Below, in pieces: positions 33,191-44,469 of a stretch of 64,000 nucleotides of DNA. How positions within the stretch are numbered: position 1 is the first letter of the stretch; the number at the start of each line of letters is the position of its first letter. This DNA is from Cryptomeria japonica (lineage: Eukaryota > Streptophyta > Pinopsida > Cupressales > Cupressaceae): the NCBI RefSeq assembly GCF_030272615.1, contig NC_081412.1, forward strand, positions 545,918,202-545,982,201, in the 5' to 3' direction. Under the pieces are notes generated by a model. It did no database searches. It worked only from the letters and a program-made list of their open reading frames with translations, and was not told the origin of the DNA. The position numbers were made by a program, and so were the translations under genes.

Positions 33191-33810
33191 ATGATGACTA
33201 ACAGTTCAAGTTCATCCAATTCTTATGGAGCTATCTTTCGAAGGGATATTTTGAGGCTTGATGGAACAAATCACACAATATAGAAGATTCAGATGGAGAC
33301 TCATCTGAGATGTCTTGGCAAGGAGATTTGGGAGATCACATAGAATGGTGTCACACCCTATAATCCGGGATCTAGAAATCCTACTCTGAAAAACCTGGAC
33401 AAGGATCTTGAGAATGATTGTAGAGCAAGAGAAGCACTCTTGTGTGCACTTTCTGATCAACAAATAATGGGATTAAATGACAAATCATCTGGAAAGGCTA
33501 TATGGGATAATTTGGAGACTCTTAATGAAGGTGGCCCTACATTGAAAATTGCTAAACTTGATGGTTATTGGGTGAGATATGAAAACCTAAAGATAGAAGA
33601 AGATGAAAGGATTGTTGCATTCATAGAAAGGGTAAATGAGATTGTTATGGGAATTCAATGCTGTGGTGGAACTCTGAGTGAAGATGAAATTGTTTCTAAA
33701 GTCCTGAGAGCCCTACCACTGAATTACAAAATGAAGGCTATTGCTATTAATGAGTTGAGAACAATGGCTAATACATCCATCAATAGAGATACTGTGGTTG
33801 GGAAACTATC
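33191..33810 (+). pseudogene. E2 Gag, N-terminal part
   Basis: Starts at ATGATGACTAACAG, aligned with the Gag start of E1. It reads MMTNSSSSSNSYGAIF, then METHLRCLGKEIWEIT (stop) and an open piece 33440-33810 with WDNLETLNEGGPTLKIAKLD, IAFIERVNEIVMGIQCCGGT and VSKVLRALPLNYKMKAIAI. This is the copia Gag (UBN2) fold. Tryptophan codons turned to stops (near 33279 and 33342). The frame is cut by E3 at 33810 and resumes at 51150. Confidence 0.85.
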
Positions 33811-34269
33811 TGTGAGATTTTGCTGAGATCTAGAGGCAATGGAAAGCATAAATAAGAAAGAATAAAATAGATGATAGGAATAAACTATATTCATTCAAAA
33901 TGCAAAACGTGATCAACTGGATCATCAAGATTGTTCAATGATTGCCCGTACAAACAATGTAGATGAGCTTGCCTATATAGACAAGTCTAGGGATATGTGA
34001 GCACACAAACATGACATGTGGCTCAATAAGAAACAAGGGCGGGTAGGAAATAGGTATGGGTAGGTAGGAGAAACAATAAAATATTCCACATGAGGTGGAT
34101 CACCCACCGAAGGTGGAGTGTAACAACAAGATCTTCTTCTACACACACCATCCCAATGTGGCACAAACACCCAAGTGTCTCATACCCAAACTACTATTAA
34201 ATGCATGTACCTAAGTAAACTTAAGTAAAGTGTAATAATATCCATGATAAATAACTATTTACACCAACA
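33811..34269 (-). repeat. E3 3' LTR (459 bp)
   Basis: Plus strand starts TGTGAGATTTTGCTGAG and ends ACACCAACA. It is homologous throughout to the split copy at 35835-35993 and 50845-51144. Shared words include GGCAATGGAAAGCATAAATA and CACATGAGGTGGATCACCCA. Confidence 0.9.
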
Positions 34270-35822
34270 ACCCCCCTTAAGTGCAACTTAGGGGAATGCA
34301 CTAAAGTCTACAATGCAACTAAGAAATGCAAGATGGGTCCTGACTACGAGGCCATGTTAGGTATCCATGTACAAATGCAAATGCAATCTCCCATAAATGA
34401 AGAAAGAGAGAAAAACCCAATGGGAAAAAATGCCCCCCCTAAAAGAGAGATGATGAAAGCACACAATGCTCTCAATGATGAATGAGAAGAACAAAACATG
34501 TCTCCCCCATAAGAGAGAAGAAGAGACTATGAAGCCCTCCCTCAATGTCGAATCTCTTGCAAGGATGGTCCAATGATGATGACCAAAATACCTCCCCATA
34601 AGGAAGAAAGAGAGCCAATGTTGCACCAATAATGTCAAAGTGTGACAAAACCAGGTATCATGTCGATGATGATGAATCACTCACTGCAACAAAAATGAAG
34701 ATCAGGCATGGAGACAACCCACTTTGAGAATCATCTGGATACTCGCAAATGGCAGACATACTAGTACAATCTAAGTCTCACGGGAGCCATGCACAAATGT
34801 GTACAATCTAAGTCTCAATTGGAGCCATGCACCAAGTCTCACAAGATATTCCTAATATATGTGTACAAGAGGATTACATCAAATATGTCAACAACGACAA
34901 GATACAAAGAGGTGTGGCACTTTATGATAGTGTGAGTACAACATTGCTCATGCAAGAGCATACAACATGATAAAATATTCAAATATGGAAACATGAAAAT
35001 GATGCCACCAACAAAGAAGCACTGTAGAATACTATAGATGAAGATGCCTCCGAATGGAATTTCACCAAGAGATATAAATGAACAACTGACCCCCCATAAA
35101 AAGATCATGTTGGCACTTGCAAATAATGGCAAAGTGGACTTCTGATTTCAACTTTACAAATTCTCAAAATGAGATATAAGAGACTTCAACAAATACTGTT
35201 AGTGATCTAAACTGAGATCCAAGCAAAATACAAGTACCAAATAGGCCAAAAATGACCAAATATTGAAAGTACAATATCCACTCAAAATCACTGCAAACTA
35301 ATGGTAGATTATGAAAGTAGACAAAAAATTATGCACTTTCAAGAAAAACGACACCTGAAAAGAAGTCCATATGAGCCCAAATGAAGCCTCCAAAGTTGTA
35401 AAAATCGGGATTTCACGATTTCAGAAAAACTTGTATCCGCAAATCAGAAAAATCCTGCACCACTATATAGATCACAAAATTCTACCCTAAAACAAAAAAT
35501 ATTGCTTGAAAAAAGGAGTCTGGATGAGTGAGATATCACTATTTGCAAATTGTCTGCAAAATTATAATTTTTGGAAAATTTCCGTTGCAGCTTCAAACTT
35601 CAAATGCCTCTAGATTTGGCCTCCAAAGTTTGATTTGGATCAAACAAAAGGCAAAAATGACTTTCTTGGACCTCTTGAATCCAATGGTGACCTCAGATTT
35701 GACCCATCAAGTTTCAATAATAACCTACAATAGAGAGCTCTGAAATGCAAACCCCAAATAGCATCAAATTTCTCTCAATTAGCAAACCAATGACACTCTA
35801 ATGGATCTGATACCAAGTGAGA
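34270..35822 (-). other. E3 internal region, non-coding
   Basis: No Gag, RT or integrase similarity. The longest open frame (34357-34680, minus, 107 codons) is hydrophobic and looks fortuitous. The left half (34385-34620) holds four to five loose repeats of a module with a C-run followed by (A/T)AAGAGAGA(A/G)(A/G)A, that is, reiterated polypurine blocks on the minus strand. The right half (35150-35760) is A-rich. Confidence 0.7.
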
Positions 35823-35834
35823 GCTCTGATACCA
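35804..35834 (-). promoter_or_regulatory. E3 primer-binding site with tandem duplicate
   Basis: The plus strand shows TCTGATACCAAGTGAGAG followed at once by CTCTGATACCATGTGAGA. The second copy (35823-35834) abuts the LTR and complements initiator tRNA-Met. The first copy (35805-35822) repeats the primer site plus the first six LTR-like bases. Confidence 0.8.
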
Positions 35835-35993
35835 TGTGAGATTTTTCCAAGATATAGAGGCAATGGAAAGCATAAATAAGAGAGAACAAAATAGATGATA
35901 GGAATAAATTGTATTATATCAAGATGCAAAATGTGATCAACTGGATCATCCAGATTGTTCAATGATTGCCTGTACAAACAATGTAGATGAGCT
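35835..35993 (-). repeat. E3 5' LTR, first part
   Basis: Starts TGTGAGATTTTTCC and matches 33811-33970. It is interrupted after gagct (35989-35993) by E4 and resumes at 50845. Confidence 0.9.
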
Positions 35994-36389
35994 TGATGAA
36001 TACTAAGAGGGGGGGTGAATTAGTATACCAAAAAACACTGAAATCAAACTTCTAAATAGTTTAGTAGATAATTGGTATAACAGATTCACTAATAAACCAG
36101 TTAAGATAAAAGCAAAATAAATAGCAAACAAAGCATTCACCCACAAAAGCACAATCACCATAACACAAGATGTTTTGACGTGGAAACCCAAATGGGAAAA
36201 ACCACGGTGAGTAGAAAATCACAAGTAACTATCTACAGAATAGAAACCAGATCGGTTAAGGTCAGACCGGTTAAAGTCATACGACGTTCTTCACCAGAAC
36301 AGATCTTGTTAGGAATCTAGATCTCTGTTAGGAGATAAGTCTCATTAAAGACTACCTTGTGAGAGGATTTCAGATTCACAGTTGTGAAC
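35994..36389 (-). repeat. E4 3' LTR, first part
   Basis: Plus strand starts TGATGAATACTAAGAGGG and includes GACGTGGAAACCCAAATGGG at 36178. It matches 49734-50138 and is interrupted after tgaac (36385-36389) by E5. Confidence 0.9.
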
Positions 36390-37843
36390 CGATAACTCAA
36401 TGATGAGAAAATAGTACCAAACTGGTACTGAGAGGGGGGGGTGAATCAGTACAGACAAAAATATAGTCCTAAACTAGTTTGACAACAGACACTTCAAATG
36501 ACTGGCAGACAGTGACACCGATTTGAAACATAGTGAAATCGATAAAGCTAAGAATGTCTGAGACAAGCATTAACCAGTTACTCACTTATCTTTTCACTCA
36601 ACTCACTACACTACCATTTCACCCTTATGCATAAATAGGCAATCTATCATCAGATCATAATAACAGCTAGTTCAACATGTTTTATTGACATGCATAAAAC
36701 ATAGAACCAACATATGCTTGACAGACAATATCAAAGCATCACACATGACACACATATTTTTCAAGTGGAAACCCAACTGGGAAAAACCATCGTGGGGATG
36801 AATACCCACAAGCTGTTTTGAACTCTTTAGAAGTCCGCTCTGTTAGGAGCCTTGTCTGGTTAGAGACATTACAATAGGTTTTGCTAGGAATCGATCTTGT
36901 TAGAGATCACCCGATTAAGGGATGGCTACAATACCTGGTTAAGGGTTAAACCCTGTTAAAGGTTACCTTGTTAGAGGATTTCAAGAACTCAATAGCTAAA
37001 GGACTTCGAACTTAGTAGCTTTGAGTTACCCCGTTAAAGGATTTATAGCAAGTCGGTTAAGGCTACCCTGTTAAGGGATTTTCCAACTATTGAGGTGGTT
37101 AGAGATCAACATGTATTACAATGATCTGGTAACAACACTCAATGCCAATGCAGATCCACTTAAGCTCCTCTTCACCTTCTGCACTTACACTCTGCAGGTA
37201 TCACGTATCCCTTCTCTTGGATACTCACACACAACTTTTGCCAACAACCCTAGAAAGAGTCACAACATTGACCTTATAGGAAAACAGTTAGGTCGGTACC
37301 ATAAACCCTAAACCCTAAACCTATTAGGTTAAGGAATTCAAACGGTTCAATCCTAACCGTTGAGCACACTGCATTAATCTTCATCATTCGTTTTCCACCG
37401 ATTTCATGGCGGCTGATAACCCATCACACGTTATCACCATTTTACAGACTTCGCACATTCCCAAGGTAGATAGGAACAATATTCTTCATGCAAGATCCTT
37501 CACGCACACAAGGCTTACGTGGCAACATGATCTATTCTTCGCTATAATGCTAACTCATCACACAAAGTCACCGGTTGAGCCACACAAGCTTGAAGCACTT
37601 CAACCGGAAACCCTAAAGTTGAGACTACCAACCGGTAGTCATACAACGCTTCCATGTGCCGGTTCCATTAACCATATGTCGGTTCACCTTTGAACAAGCA
37701 CATCGCTTCACTTTGGCACACATGTCAGTTCACAGTGTTATACCGATTCTCTCATATGCCGGTTCTCACCTCTTCAGCATATTGACACCAATGACAACAT
37801 ACAATGTCATTATGTCCTCATACTAGTTCACATAATGCCAACA
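36390..37843 (-). repeat. E5 3' LTR (1,454 bp)
   Basis: Starts CGATAACTCAATGATGAG (T to C at the first base compared with the other LTR) and ends CATAATGCCAACA. It contains the GTGGAAACCCAACTGGG motif at 36765. Compared with the 5' LTR it lacks a 16-base and a ~29-base segment. Confidence 0.9.
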
Positions 37844-38086
37844 ATCTCGCCCTATGGCATTGATGACAATATACAAAGATATCTGTCCGCTTCACATCTT
37901 CTCCCCAAATTTCTACAGATATCTTCTCCGCTTCACATCTTCTCCCCCTTTGACAACAATGCCAAGGTGGAGGCACAAGCTTCCTTGTTCCATTATGCTG
38001 CTCCCCCTGAGGAGTAGCATCCCTCAGCACATCAATGCAAAAAAAATTTGACTATGCAATACCTGACTGATGTGGAGCATATGCTT
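37844..38086 (-). other. E5 3' untranslated region and polypurine tract
   Basis: On the minus strand a degenerate tract CCATAGGGCGAGATT adjoins the LTR (about 37844-37857). A better purine tract (TGTCAAAGGGGGAGAAG) lies internally near 37938-37955, and a third (CAGGGGGAGCAGC) near 37999-38012. No gene. Confidence 0.7.
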
Positions 38087-38452
38087 TTAGTTTACCTCCT
38101 GAAGGGGCAACACCCCTAATTCACCTCTTAAGTACATAAATGTAGTCTTTGGGAGAGGCTTGGTGAATATGTCTGCTAACTGCTCCTTACTGGAAACATG
38201 TTCTAGTGCAATCTCTTTGTTCTGAACCTTTTCCCTCAAGAAATGATACTTAAGCTCAAAGTGCTTGGTTCTAGAATGTAAAACTAGATTCTTGGAGATA
38301 TTAATTGCACTAGTATTGTCACAAAATATACTTACCAATTCAGATACAGGATCTTTGAAGCCATTTAATACATGCTTCATCCAGATTGTCTGAGTGTAGT
38401 TCATGAAAGATGCAACATACTCTGCTTCCACTGTAGACTGAGAGATACAACT
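38087..38452 (-). pseudogene. E5 RNase H, C-terminal part
   Basis: 114 open codons: VEAEYVASFMNYTQTIWMKH, IFCDNTSAINISKNLVLHSR (the CDN...A catalytic segment), TKHFELKYHFLREKV, and QLADIFTKPLP at the end. This is the standard copia RNase H tail ending the polyprotein. One stop (38453-38455, CAG to TAG) separates it from the RT part. It digests template RNA. Confidence 0.9.
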
Positions 38453-39637
38453 CTACATCTTACTCATCCATGAGACTAGTCTACCATCAAGGAAGAATGC
38501 ACCACCGGTTGTGCTCTTTCGGTCATCTACATTACCAGCCCAATCAGCATCTGTGAACACTTTCAAGTTGAAATCCTTGCTATATGGATACCACAATCCA
38601 TAGTCAACAGTTCCCTTCAGATACCTAAGAATCCACTTGACTGCAACCAAGTGGGATTCTCTTAGACTTTTTTGGAACCTTGCAGTAATGTCAACTGCAT
38701 GTGCAATATCCAGTCTGCTATGCACTACATAATGCAATTTACCAATCATTGATCGGTATTCCTTCTCATCAACCAATGCTGAGTCATCCTCTTTGTATAG
38801 TTTACAACCGGTCACCATCGGTGTACCAACCGGTTTGCTATCTTCCATGCCAAAGGTCTTCAACACATCTTTGACATACTTGGATTGAGTGATAAAGATT
38901 CCATCTCTCATCTGCTGGATCTGTAGTCCAATGAAGAACTTAATCTCCCCTATGAGTGACATCTCAAACTCTTTCTTCATATCATCTGCAAACTCATGAC
39001 TCATCTTGTCATCTCCACCAAAGATAATGTCATCATCAATTACCTCATAGATCAGGATCTGATCTCCTTCAGACTTCAAGTAGATATTTCTATCTTCACT
39101 TGTTCTCTCAAATCCAATCTTCATAAGATGGGAATGCAGGAGTTCATACCATGCTCTAGGTGCTTGCTTTAGACCATATAAGGCTTTATGTGGCCTACAC
39201 ACCATGTCACTGTCTTCAGATAAGGAAAAACCATTTGGTTGCTCTATATACACCTCCTCTTCAAGTACACCATTTAGGAATGCAGATTTTACATCCATTT
39301 GATATACTTTGAAGCCTTTAAAAGCTGCATATGCAAGAAGCATACAAACTCCTTCCAATCTGGCTACAGGAGCAAAGGTTTCTCCATAGTCTTCTCCTTC
39401 TTCTTGGGCATATCCTTTGCACACCAATCTGGCTTTGTTTCTAATCACTGTGCCATCCTCATTCAGCTTATTTTTGAAGACCCATTTGGTACCAATGACA
39501 TTTTTGTGCTCCGGTCTGGGTACCAAGGACCATGTACCATTTTTCTCTATCTGGTCAAGTTCCTCTTCCATTGCCTTGATCCAGTCTTCATCTTTATGTG
39601 CCTCTTTGAATGTTTCAGGCTCAAATTCAGAGATCAT
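38453..39637 (-). pseudogene. E5 reverse transcriptase and RNase H start
   Basis: 394 open codons. Landmarks in order: [86 protein letters not shown], then the catalytic box as [10 protein letters not shown]. The family has YVDD here, so Tyr-Val is Ile-Asp while the Asp pair remains. RNase H starts with [20 protein letters not shown]. It copies element RNA into cDNA. The catalytic box change probably impairs it. Confidence 0.92.
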
Positions 39638-40630
39638 ACATGAGTTTTCTCTGACTTTTCTTCTTGTAAGGATTTCTGCATCCTTATCTCCTATGATCTT
39701 CTTAGGATCATGATTCAGCTTGACATACTGAGGAATGGTCTTGGTAGATTCCTCTTGCTTTTCTTCTTCATCCTAATCTCCTTCAGTATAAGCATCTACA
39801 TCTGCCGGTGTAGGAACACTATTACTGGTACTTGGTTGACTAACAACCGGTTTGTTTACCACTTACTCACTACCGGTTTCCTTAGTTTTCTCAGAGGTTT
39901 CATCAACTCTTACATTGATGCTTTCCATAATTCTTTGAGTCCTATTGTTGAAACACTTGAGAGCTTTTCTCTTGGTGGAATATCCTAGGAATATTCCCTC
40001 ATCACATTTCACATCAAATTTTCTCTGGTGTTCACTCCTCTTGATGTAACATTTGCTACCAAACACTCTAAAGTAGCTAACCATAGGTGTCTTACCGGTC
40101 CAATACTCATAAGGAGTTTTATCCTTACCTTTCTTGATGAGTACCTGGTTCATTGTGTAGACTGCAGTGCTCACTGCTTCTCTCCAAAAGGTGTGTGCTA
40201 CCTTTCCTTGAATCAACATGGTTCTAGCTGCTTCAACCATAGTCCGGTTATTCCTCTCTGCTAGGCCATTCTACTGTGGAGTCCGGGGGGCAAACAATTG
40301 TCTCTTGATGCCATGTTCTTCAAAGTACTTGTTGAATTCACCGGAAGTGAATTCCCCTCCTTGATTAGTTCTCAGGCACTTGATCCTTTTACCACTTTCC
40401 TTCTCCACTAATGCTCTGAAAGCTTTGAACTTTACAAAAGCTTCAGATTTGTCTTTCAAGAATATGACCCACATCATTCTTGAGTAGTCATCAGTGAGAA
40501 TCATGAAGTACCTATCACCCTACACACTTCTAGTTTTCATAGGACCACACAAATCAGTATGCACAAGATCAAGCAAGTTGTCAACAATGAAAGATTTACC
40601 TTTAAAGGTTGAGGAAGACATTTTCCCCAA
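39638..40630 (-). pseudogene. E5 integrase
   Basis: Pieces 40271-40504 and 39863-40240 with intervening stops. Landmarks: DLVHTDLCGPMKT (first Asp), ILTDDYSRMMWVIF, KCLRTNQGGEFTSGEFNKYF, then RTPQ(stop)NGLAERNNRT (Glu region), and YFRVFGSKCYIKRSEHQRKF, GIFLGYSTKRKALKC. The second catalytic Asp (family LRTD or LRSD) is Asn here. Stops at the RTPQ site, the RSV-GDRYFM site and before LGKM fit Gln codons turned to stop. It would insert the cDNA. Confidence 0.88.
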
Positions 40631-42163
40631 TTAACACTCTCTGCACAATGTATTATTCGGTTTGCTTAGTACCGACAACCCTCTAACTGCCTTGATCTTA
40701 CTAGCCTTCACAATGTTATCAAAATTTACATGGCAGAGTCTCCTATGCCATATCCAGTTATCATCAAATTTAGCCATAAGACATGTACTTATACTTGCAT
40801 TCAGATGAAATAGGTTACCTTTAGTCTGCATGCCAGTGGCCACCAATTCACCATTCTTTCCTTTGATTATGCAAACTCCATTCTTGAATTCTAGAGTGAG
40901 GCTACTGTCATTCAGCTGGGCAACACTTAGAAGGTTGTATCTGAGACCATCAACCCAATACATATTGTCAGCACTACTCTTTCCATTCAGATAGATGGAC
41001 CCTCTGCCTTTGACCATGCATGGTGCATCATTGCCAAAGCGAACCACACCACCATCATACTCCTCCAAGGATAGAAACTTGCTCTGGTCACCAGTCATAT
41101 GGTGAGAACAATCACTCACAATGATCCATTCATTGGAATTATCAAACTGGGAGACAAGAGCCTTCTTGTCTGACACATCTTCTTTGATAGCAACAAACAC
41201 AATATCTTCATTTTCTTCATCCTCTGATTCTTCATCTATGATACCTTCATCAACTATCACAAAGTATTTTCTCCAGTTTCCTCCTTTGAATTTCTTGAAC
41301 CTTTCTGGTTTGTCCTTGTTGTCACCATTAGGACAGTTTACAACAATATGTCCTATCCGGTTACAAGAAAAGCATTTCAAAGGTAGCTTACCTTTGTATT
41401 TGTCGGTTCCCTTAGGAAGTTTCCTGGCAAGGAGAGCTTCAAATGCCATCAAAATCTCCTCATCATCCATTTCTTTGCTCTGTCTTGGTTCACCACTAGT
41501 GCTAGCTTCTTTTCCTTTTCTGGATGGTACAACAGAAGCTTTAAAAGTTGATTCAGCCTTTTGAACACTGCCATCAAAACTATTTAGCTCATAGGCTATC
41601 AACTTTGCTATGATGGAGTCCAAGGATACCTTGGTCTTGTCTATTGATCTTAGCTCTTGAATAGCAACAACTCTTATTGCATAGACCGACAATAGGGATC
41701 TCAGGACTTTGCTTACCACAGTGGAATCTTCTATTTTACCACCTGTACTCTTGATATCTCCAACAACGATTTTGATTCTTATTCCATATTGTTGAATGGT
41801 CTCACCTTCAACCATCTGCATATCTTCAAACTTCTCTCTAAGGCTTTTTTCCTTAGCTTGTTTTACATGCTCATCACCGCCATAGATATTTTCAAGAGTA
41901 TCCCATACCTCTTTGGGATTTACCTTATCCTGAACATCAATAAACTCAATGTCAGATAAACTACTAATTAGGGCTTCCATAACTTGCCCATTCTCCTCCA
42001 TCTCTCTCTTTTGGTCATCGGTGAGAGTACTAGTAGGGGCAACATAGGCATTCTCAACATAGCTCCAGTGTTGAACACCCATGCTTCTGATGTATATCTT
42101 CATCCTGTCTTTCCATATACTAAAATTTTCCCTGTTAAACTTTGGACCTTCCCTCTTCATCAT
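40631..42163 (-). CDS. E5 Gag-protease-pre-integrase ORF (510 codons)
   Basis: The longest open frame in the window. Residues ~1-230 are copia Gag (NFSIWKDRMKIYIRSMGVQH, WDTLENIYGG, VSKVLRSLL). An intact CCHC knuckle CFSCNRIGHIVVNC lies near residues 264-277. Then an acidic linker and the protease at ~345-440, with WIIVSDCSHHMTGD. The family has DSGCSHHM, so the catalytic Asp-Ser-Gly is Val-Ser-Asp and the protease is dead. GAG-pre-integrase zinc residues follow (WIWHRRLCHVNFD, near 470; LCREC at the end). The first ATG lies just downstream of the primer site, as expected. Confidence 0.92.
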   Translation of the reverse strand: MMKREGPKFNRENFSIWKDRMKIYIRSMGVQHWSYVENAYVAPTSTLTDDQKREMEENGQVMEALISSLSDIEFIDVQDKVNPKEVWDTLENIYGGDEHVKQAKEKSLREKFEDMQMVEGETIQQYGIRIKIVVGDIKSTGGKIEDSTVVSKVLRSLLSVYAIRVVAIQELRSIDKTKVSLDSIIAKLIAYELNSFDGSVQKAESTFKASVVPSRKGKEASTSGEPRQSKEMDDEEILMAFEALLARKLPKGTDKYKGKLPLKCFSCNRIGHIVVNCPNGDNKDKPERFKKFKGGNWRKYFVIVDEGIIDEESEDEENEDIVFVAIKEDVSDKKALVSQFDNSNEWIIVSDCSHHMTGDQSKFLSLEEYDGGVVRFGNDAPCMVKGRGSIYLNGKSSADNMYWVDGLRYNLLSVAQLNDSSLTLEFKNGVCIIKGKNGELVATGMQTKGNLFHLNASISTCLMAKFDDNWIWHRRLCHVNFDNIVKASKIKAVRGLSVLSKPNNTLCREC

Positions 42164-42220
42164 TTGACTGGGATCTTTACCTCAAGTGGTTAATCTTATA
42201 ACATAGAGGACCTGGAGGAC

Positions 42221-42232
42221 GCTCTAATACCA
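42221..42232 (-). promoter_or_regulatory. E5 primer-binding site variant
   Basis: Minus strand TGGTATTAGAGC, one base different (C to T) from the usual copia site TGGTATCAGAGC. E4 has the same variant. Confidence 0.85.
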
Positions 42233-42234
42233 AT

Positions 42235-43738
42235 TGATAACTTAATGATGAGCAAATAGTACCAAACTGATATTGAGAGGGGGGGGGGTGAATCTGTACA
42301 AACAAATATACAGTCCTAAACCGGTTTGATAGCAGACACTTCAAATGACTGGCAGACAGTGACACTGGTTTGAAACAGAGTGCAATCGGTAAAGCTAAGA
42401 ATGTCTGAGACAAGCATTAACCAGTTACTCACTTAGCTTTTCACTCAACTCGAGACTACACTACCATTTCACCCTTATGCATAAACAGGTAATCTATCAT
42501 CAGATCATAATAACAGCTAGTTCAACATGTTTTATTGACATGCATAAAACACAAAACCATCATATGCTTGACAGACAATATCAAAGCATCACAAGATAAA
42601 AGCATCACACATGACAAACATATTTTTCACTTGGAAACCCAACTGGGAAAAACCACGGTGGGTATGAATACCCATAAGCTATTTTGAACTCTTTAGAAGT
42701 CCGCTTTGTTAGGAGCCTTGTCTAGTTAGAGACATTACAATAGGTTCTGCTAGGAACCGATCTTGTTAGAGATCACTCGGTTAAGGGATGGCTACAATAC
42801 CCAGTTAAGGGTTAAACCCTATTAAAGGTTACCTTGTTAAAGGATTTCAAGAACTCAATAGCTAAAGGACTTTGAACTCAGTAGCTTTGAGTTACCCCAT
42901 TAAAGGATTTACAACAAGCTGGTTAAGGCTACTCTATTAAGGGATTTTCCAACTATTGAGGTGGTTAGAGATCAATAGGTATTACAATGATATGGTAATA
43001 GCACTCAATTCCAATGCAGATCCACTTAAGCTCCTCTTCACCTTTTGTACTTACACTCTACAGGTATCACTTCTCTCCTTTTGGTCTAGTAAGAATCACG
43101 TATCCCTTCTCTTGGATACTCACACACAACTTTTGCCAACAACCCTAGAAAGAGTCACAACATCGACCTTATAGGAAAATAGTTAGGTTGGTAGCATAAA
43201 CCCTGAACCCTAAACCTATTAGGTTAAGGAATTCAAATGGTTCAATCGTGACCGTCGAGCACACTGCATTAATCTCCATCGTTCATTTTCCATCGATTTC
43301 ATGGCAGCTGATAACCCATCACACATTATCACCATTTTACAAACTTCGCACATTCCCGAGGTAGATAGGAACAATCTTCTTCATGTAAGATCCTTCATGC
43401 ACACAAAGCTTACGTGGCAACATGATCTGTTCTTTGCTATAATGCTAACTCATCATGCAAAGTCACCGATTCAGCCACATAGGCTTGAAGCACTTCAACC
43501 AGAAACCCTAAAGTTGAGACTACCAATTGGTAGTCATATAATGCTTCCATGTGCCGGTTCCCATAACCATATTTCAGTTCACCTTTGAACAAGCACACCA
43601 CTTCACTTTGGCACACATGCCGGTTCACAGTGTTATACCGGTTCTCTCATATGCCGGTTCTCACCTCTTCAACATATTGACATCAATGACAACATACAAT
43701 GTCATTATGTCCTCATACCAGTTCACATAATTCCAACA
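42235..43738 (-). repeat. E5 5' LTR (1,504 bp)
   Basis: Starts TGATAACTTAATGATGAG and ends CATAATTCCAACA. It has the TTGGAAACCCAACTGGG motif at 42631. Relative to the other LTR it carries an extra AGATAAAAGCATCACA near 42591 and an extra ~29 bases flanked by ATCAC near 43067-43098. Confidence 0.9.
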
Positions 43739-43743
43739 TGAAC

Positions 43744-44469
43744 CACCTTGTTAGAGGATTTACAAAAGCTTTGCTAGGCCTACCCGATTAAGGGTTTCAG
43801 ACTTGTCAAAGATGTGAGTAATCAACAAGTGAGTGATCTAGATACTAGCACCATATGCTTGGTTAGATCCTCGATAGCTCACTGTTAATGCATTTCAGCA
43901 TTACTTTAGTCTTCCATATCTCTATACTCTTACTCTTCATACAAATCTAATCTTCTCTTCCGTGATCGCACATACAAACCCTCATCACCATCTAAAACCC
44001 TAGACATGATGTCCTTATAAAGGAGTCTGATTTTATGCCAATCCAATAGGATTGAATTACAAGTTCCTAGGTTCAGTGCATCTAGACACATTTGGTAACA
44101 CGACACAAAATCACCACCAAAGTGTCGATGGATGATAACTCATCACAGAAATACTGCTTGGTAACTCATCACAGAGTAATACCGGATCATACAATTTGTC
44201 AATTACCAGTTGTCAAAAAGGAAGACTGCAAAAAATGTTAACTACCTCTTTGTTCCTTCGTACCGCTTGAGATTCTCGAACCGCTTGAGGTCTTCAGTCA
44301 ATTTGTGACCCGTAAACATCTTCTGCAAAACATTGATAGTCTAAAGACTATAATACATAATACCAGTTGGAACAAATACCAGTTGAGCATAACTCATACA
44401 TCAAGAAAGTGTACACAAAGAAAGTGTGTGTCCATCAATGACAATCACAACATCATCAAAATGCCAACA
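43744..44469 (-). repeat. E4 3' LTR, second part
   Basis: Continues E4 LTR homology after E5 (CACCTTGTTAGAGGATTTAC, matching 50142 on) and ends ATCAAAATGCCAACA. A TATA-like TTATAAAG (44017 area, also 50414) is the best promoter candidate. Confidence 0.9.

Larger units (their letters stand above)
36390..43738 (-). mobile_element. E5: near-complete copia family B element (innermost)
   Basis: LTRs 36390-37843 (3', 1,454 bp) and 42235-43738 (5', 1,504 bp). Perfect TSD tgaac at 36385-36389 and 43739-43743. Primer site complement GCTCTAATACCA at 42221-42232. Polyprotein on the minus strand 42163-38087 in essentially one frame, with about six stops, all CAA/CAG-to-TAA/TAG type where the family allows Gln. 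It is the most recent insertion in the nest, since nothing interrupts it. Point losses in protease and integrase (see the gene entries) show this copy is inactive. Confidence 0.92.

Noticed and set aside
34385..34620. CRISPR-like spaced repeats in E3
   Set aside because: Repeats are loose, spacing is irregular, and the context is a eukaryotic LTR element.
37406..37693. 95-codon plus-strand ORF, also present at 43301-43588
   Set aside because: It is kept in both places because these are the two LTRs of E5, recently identical. Antisense to the element, no domain. Duplication is not evidence of selection.
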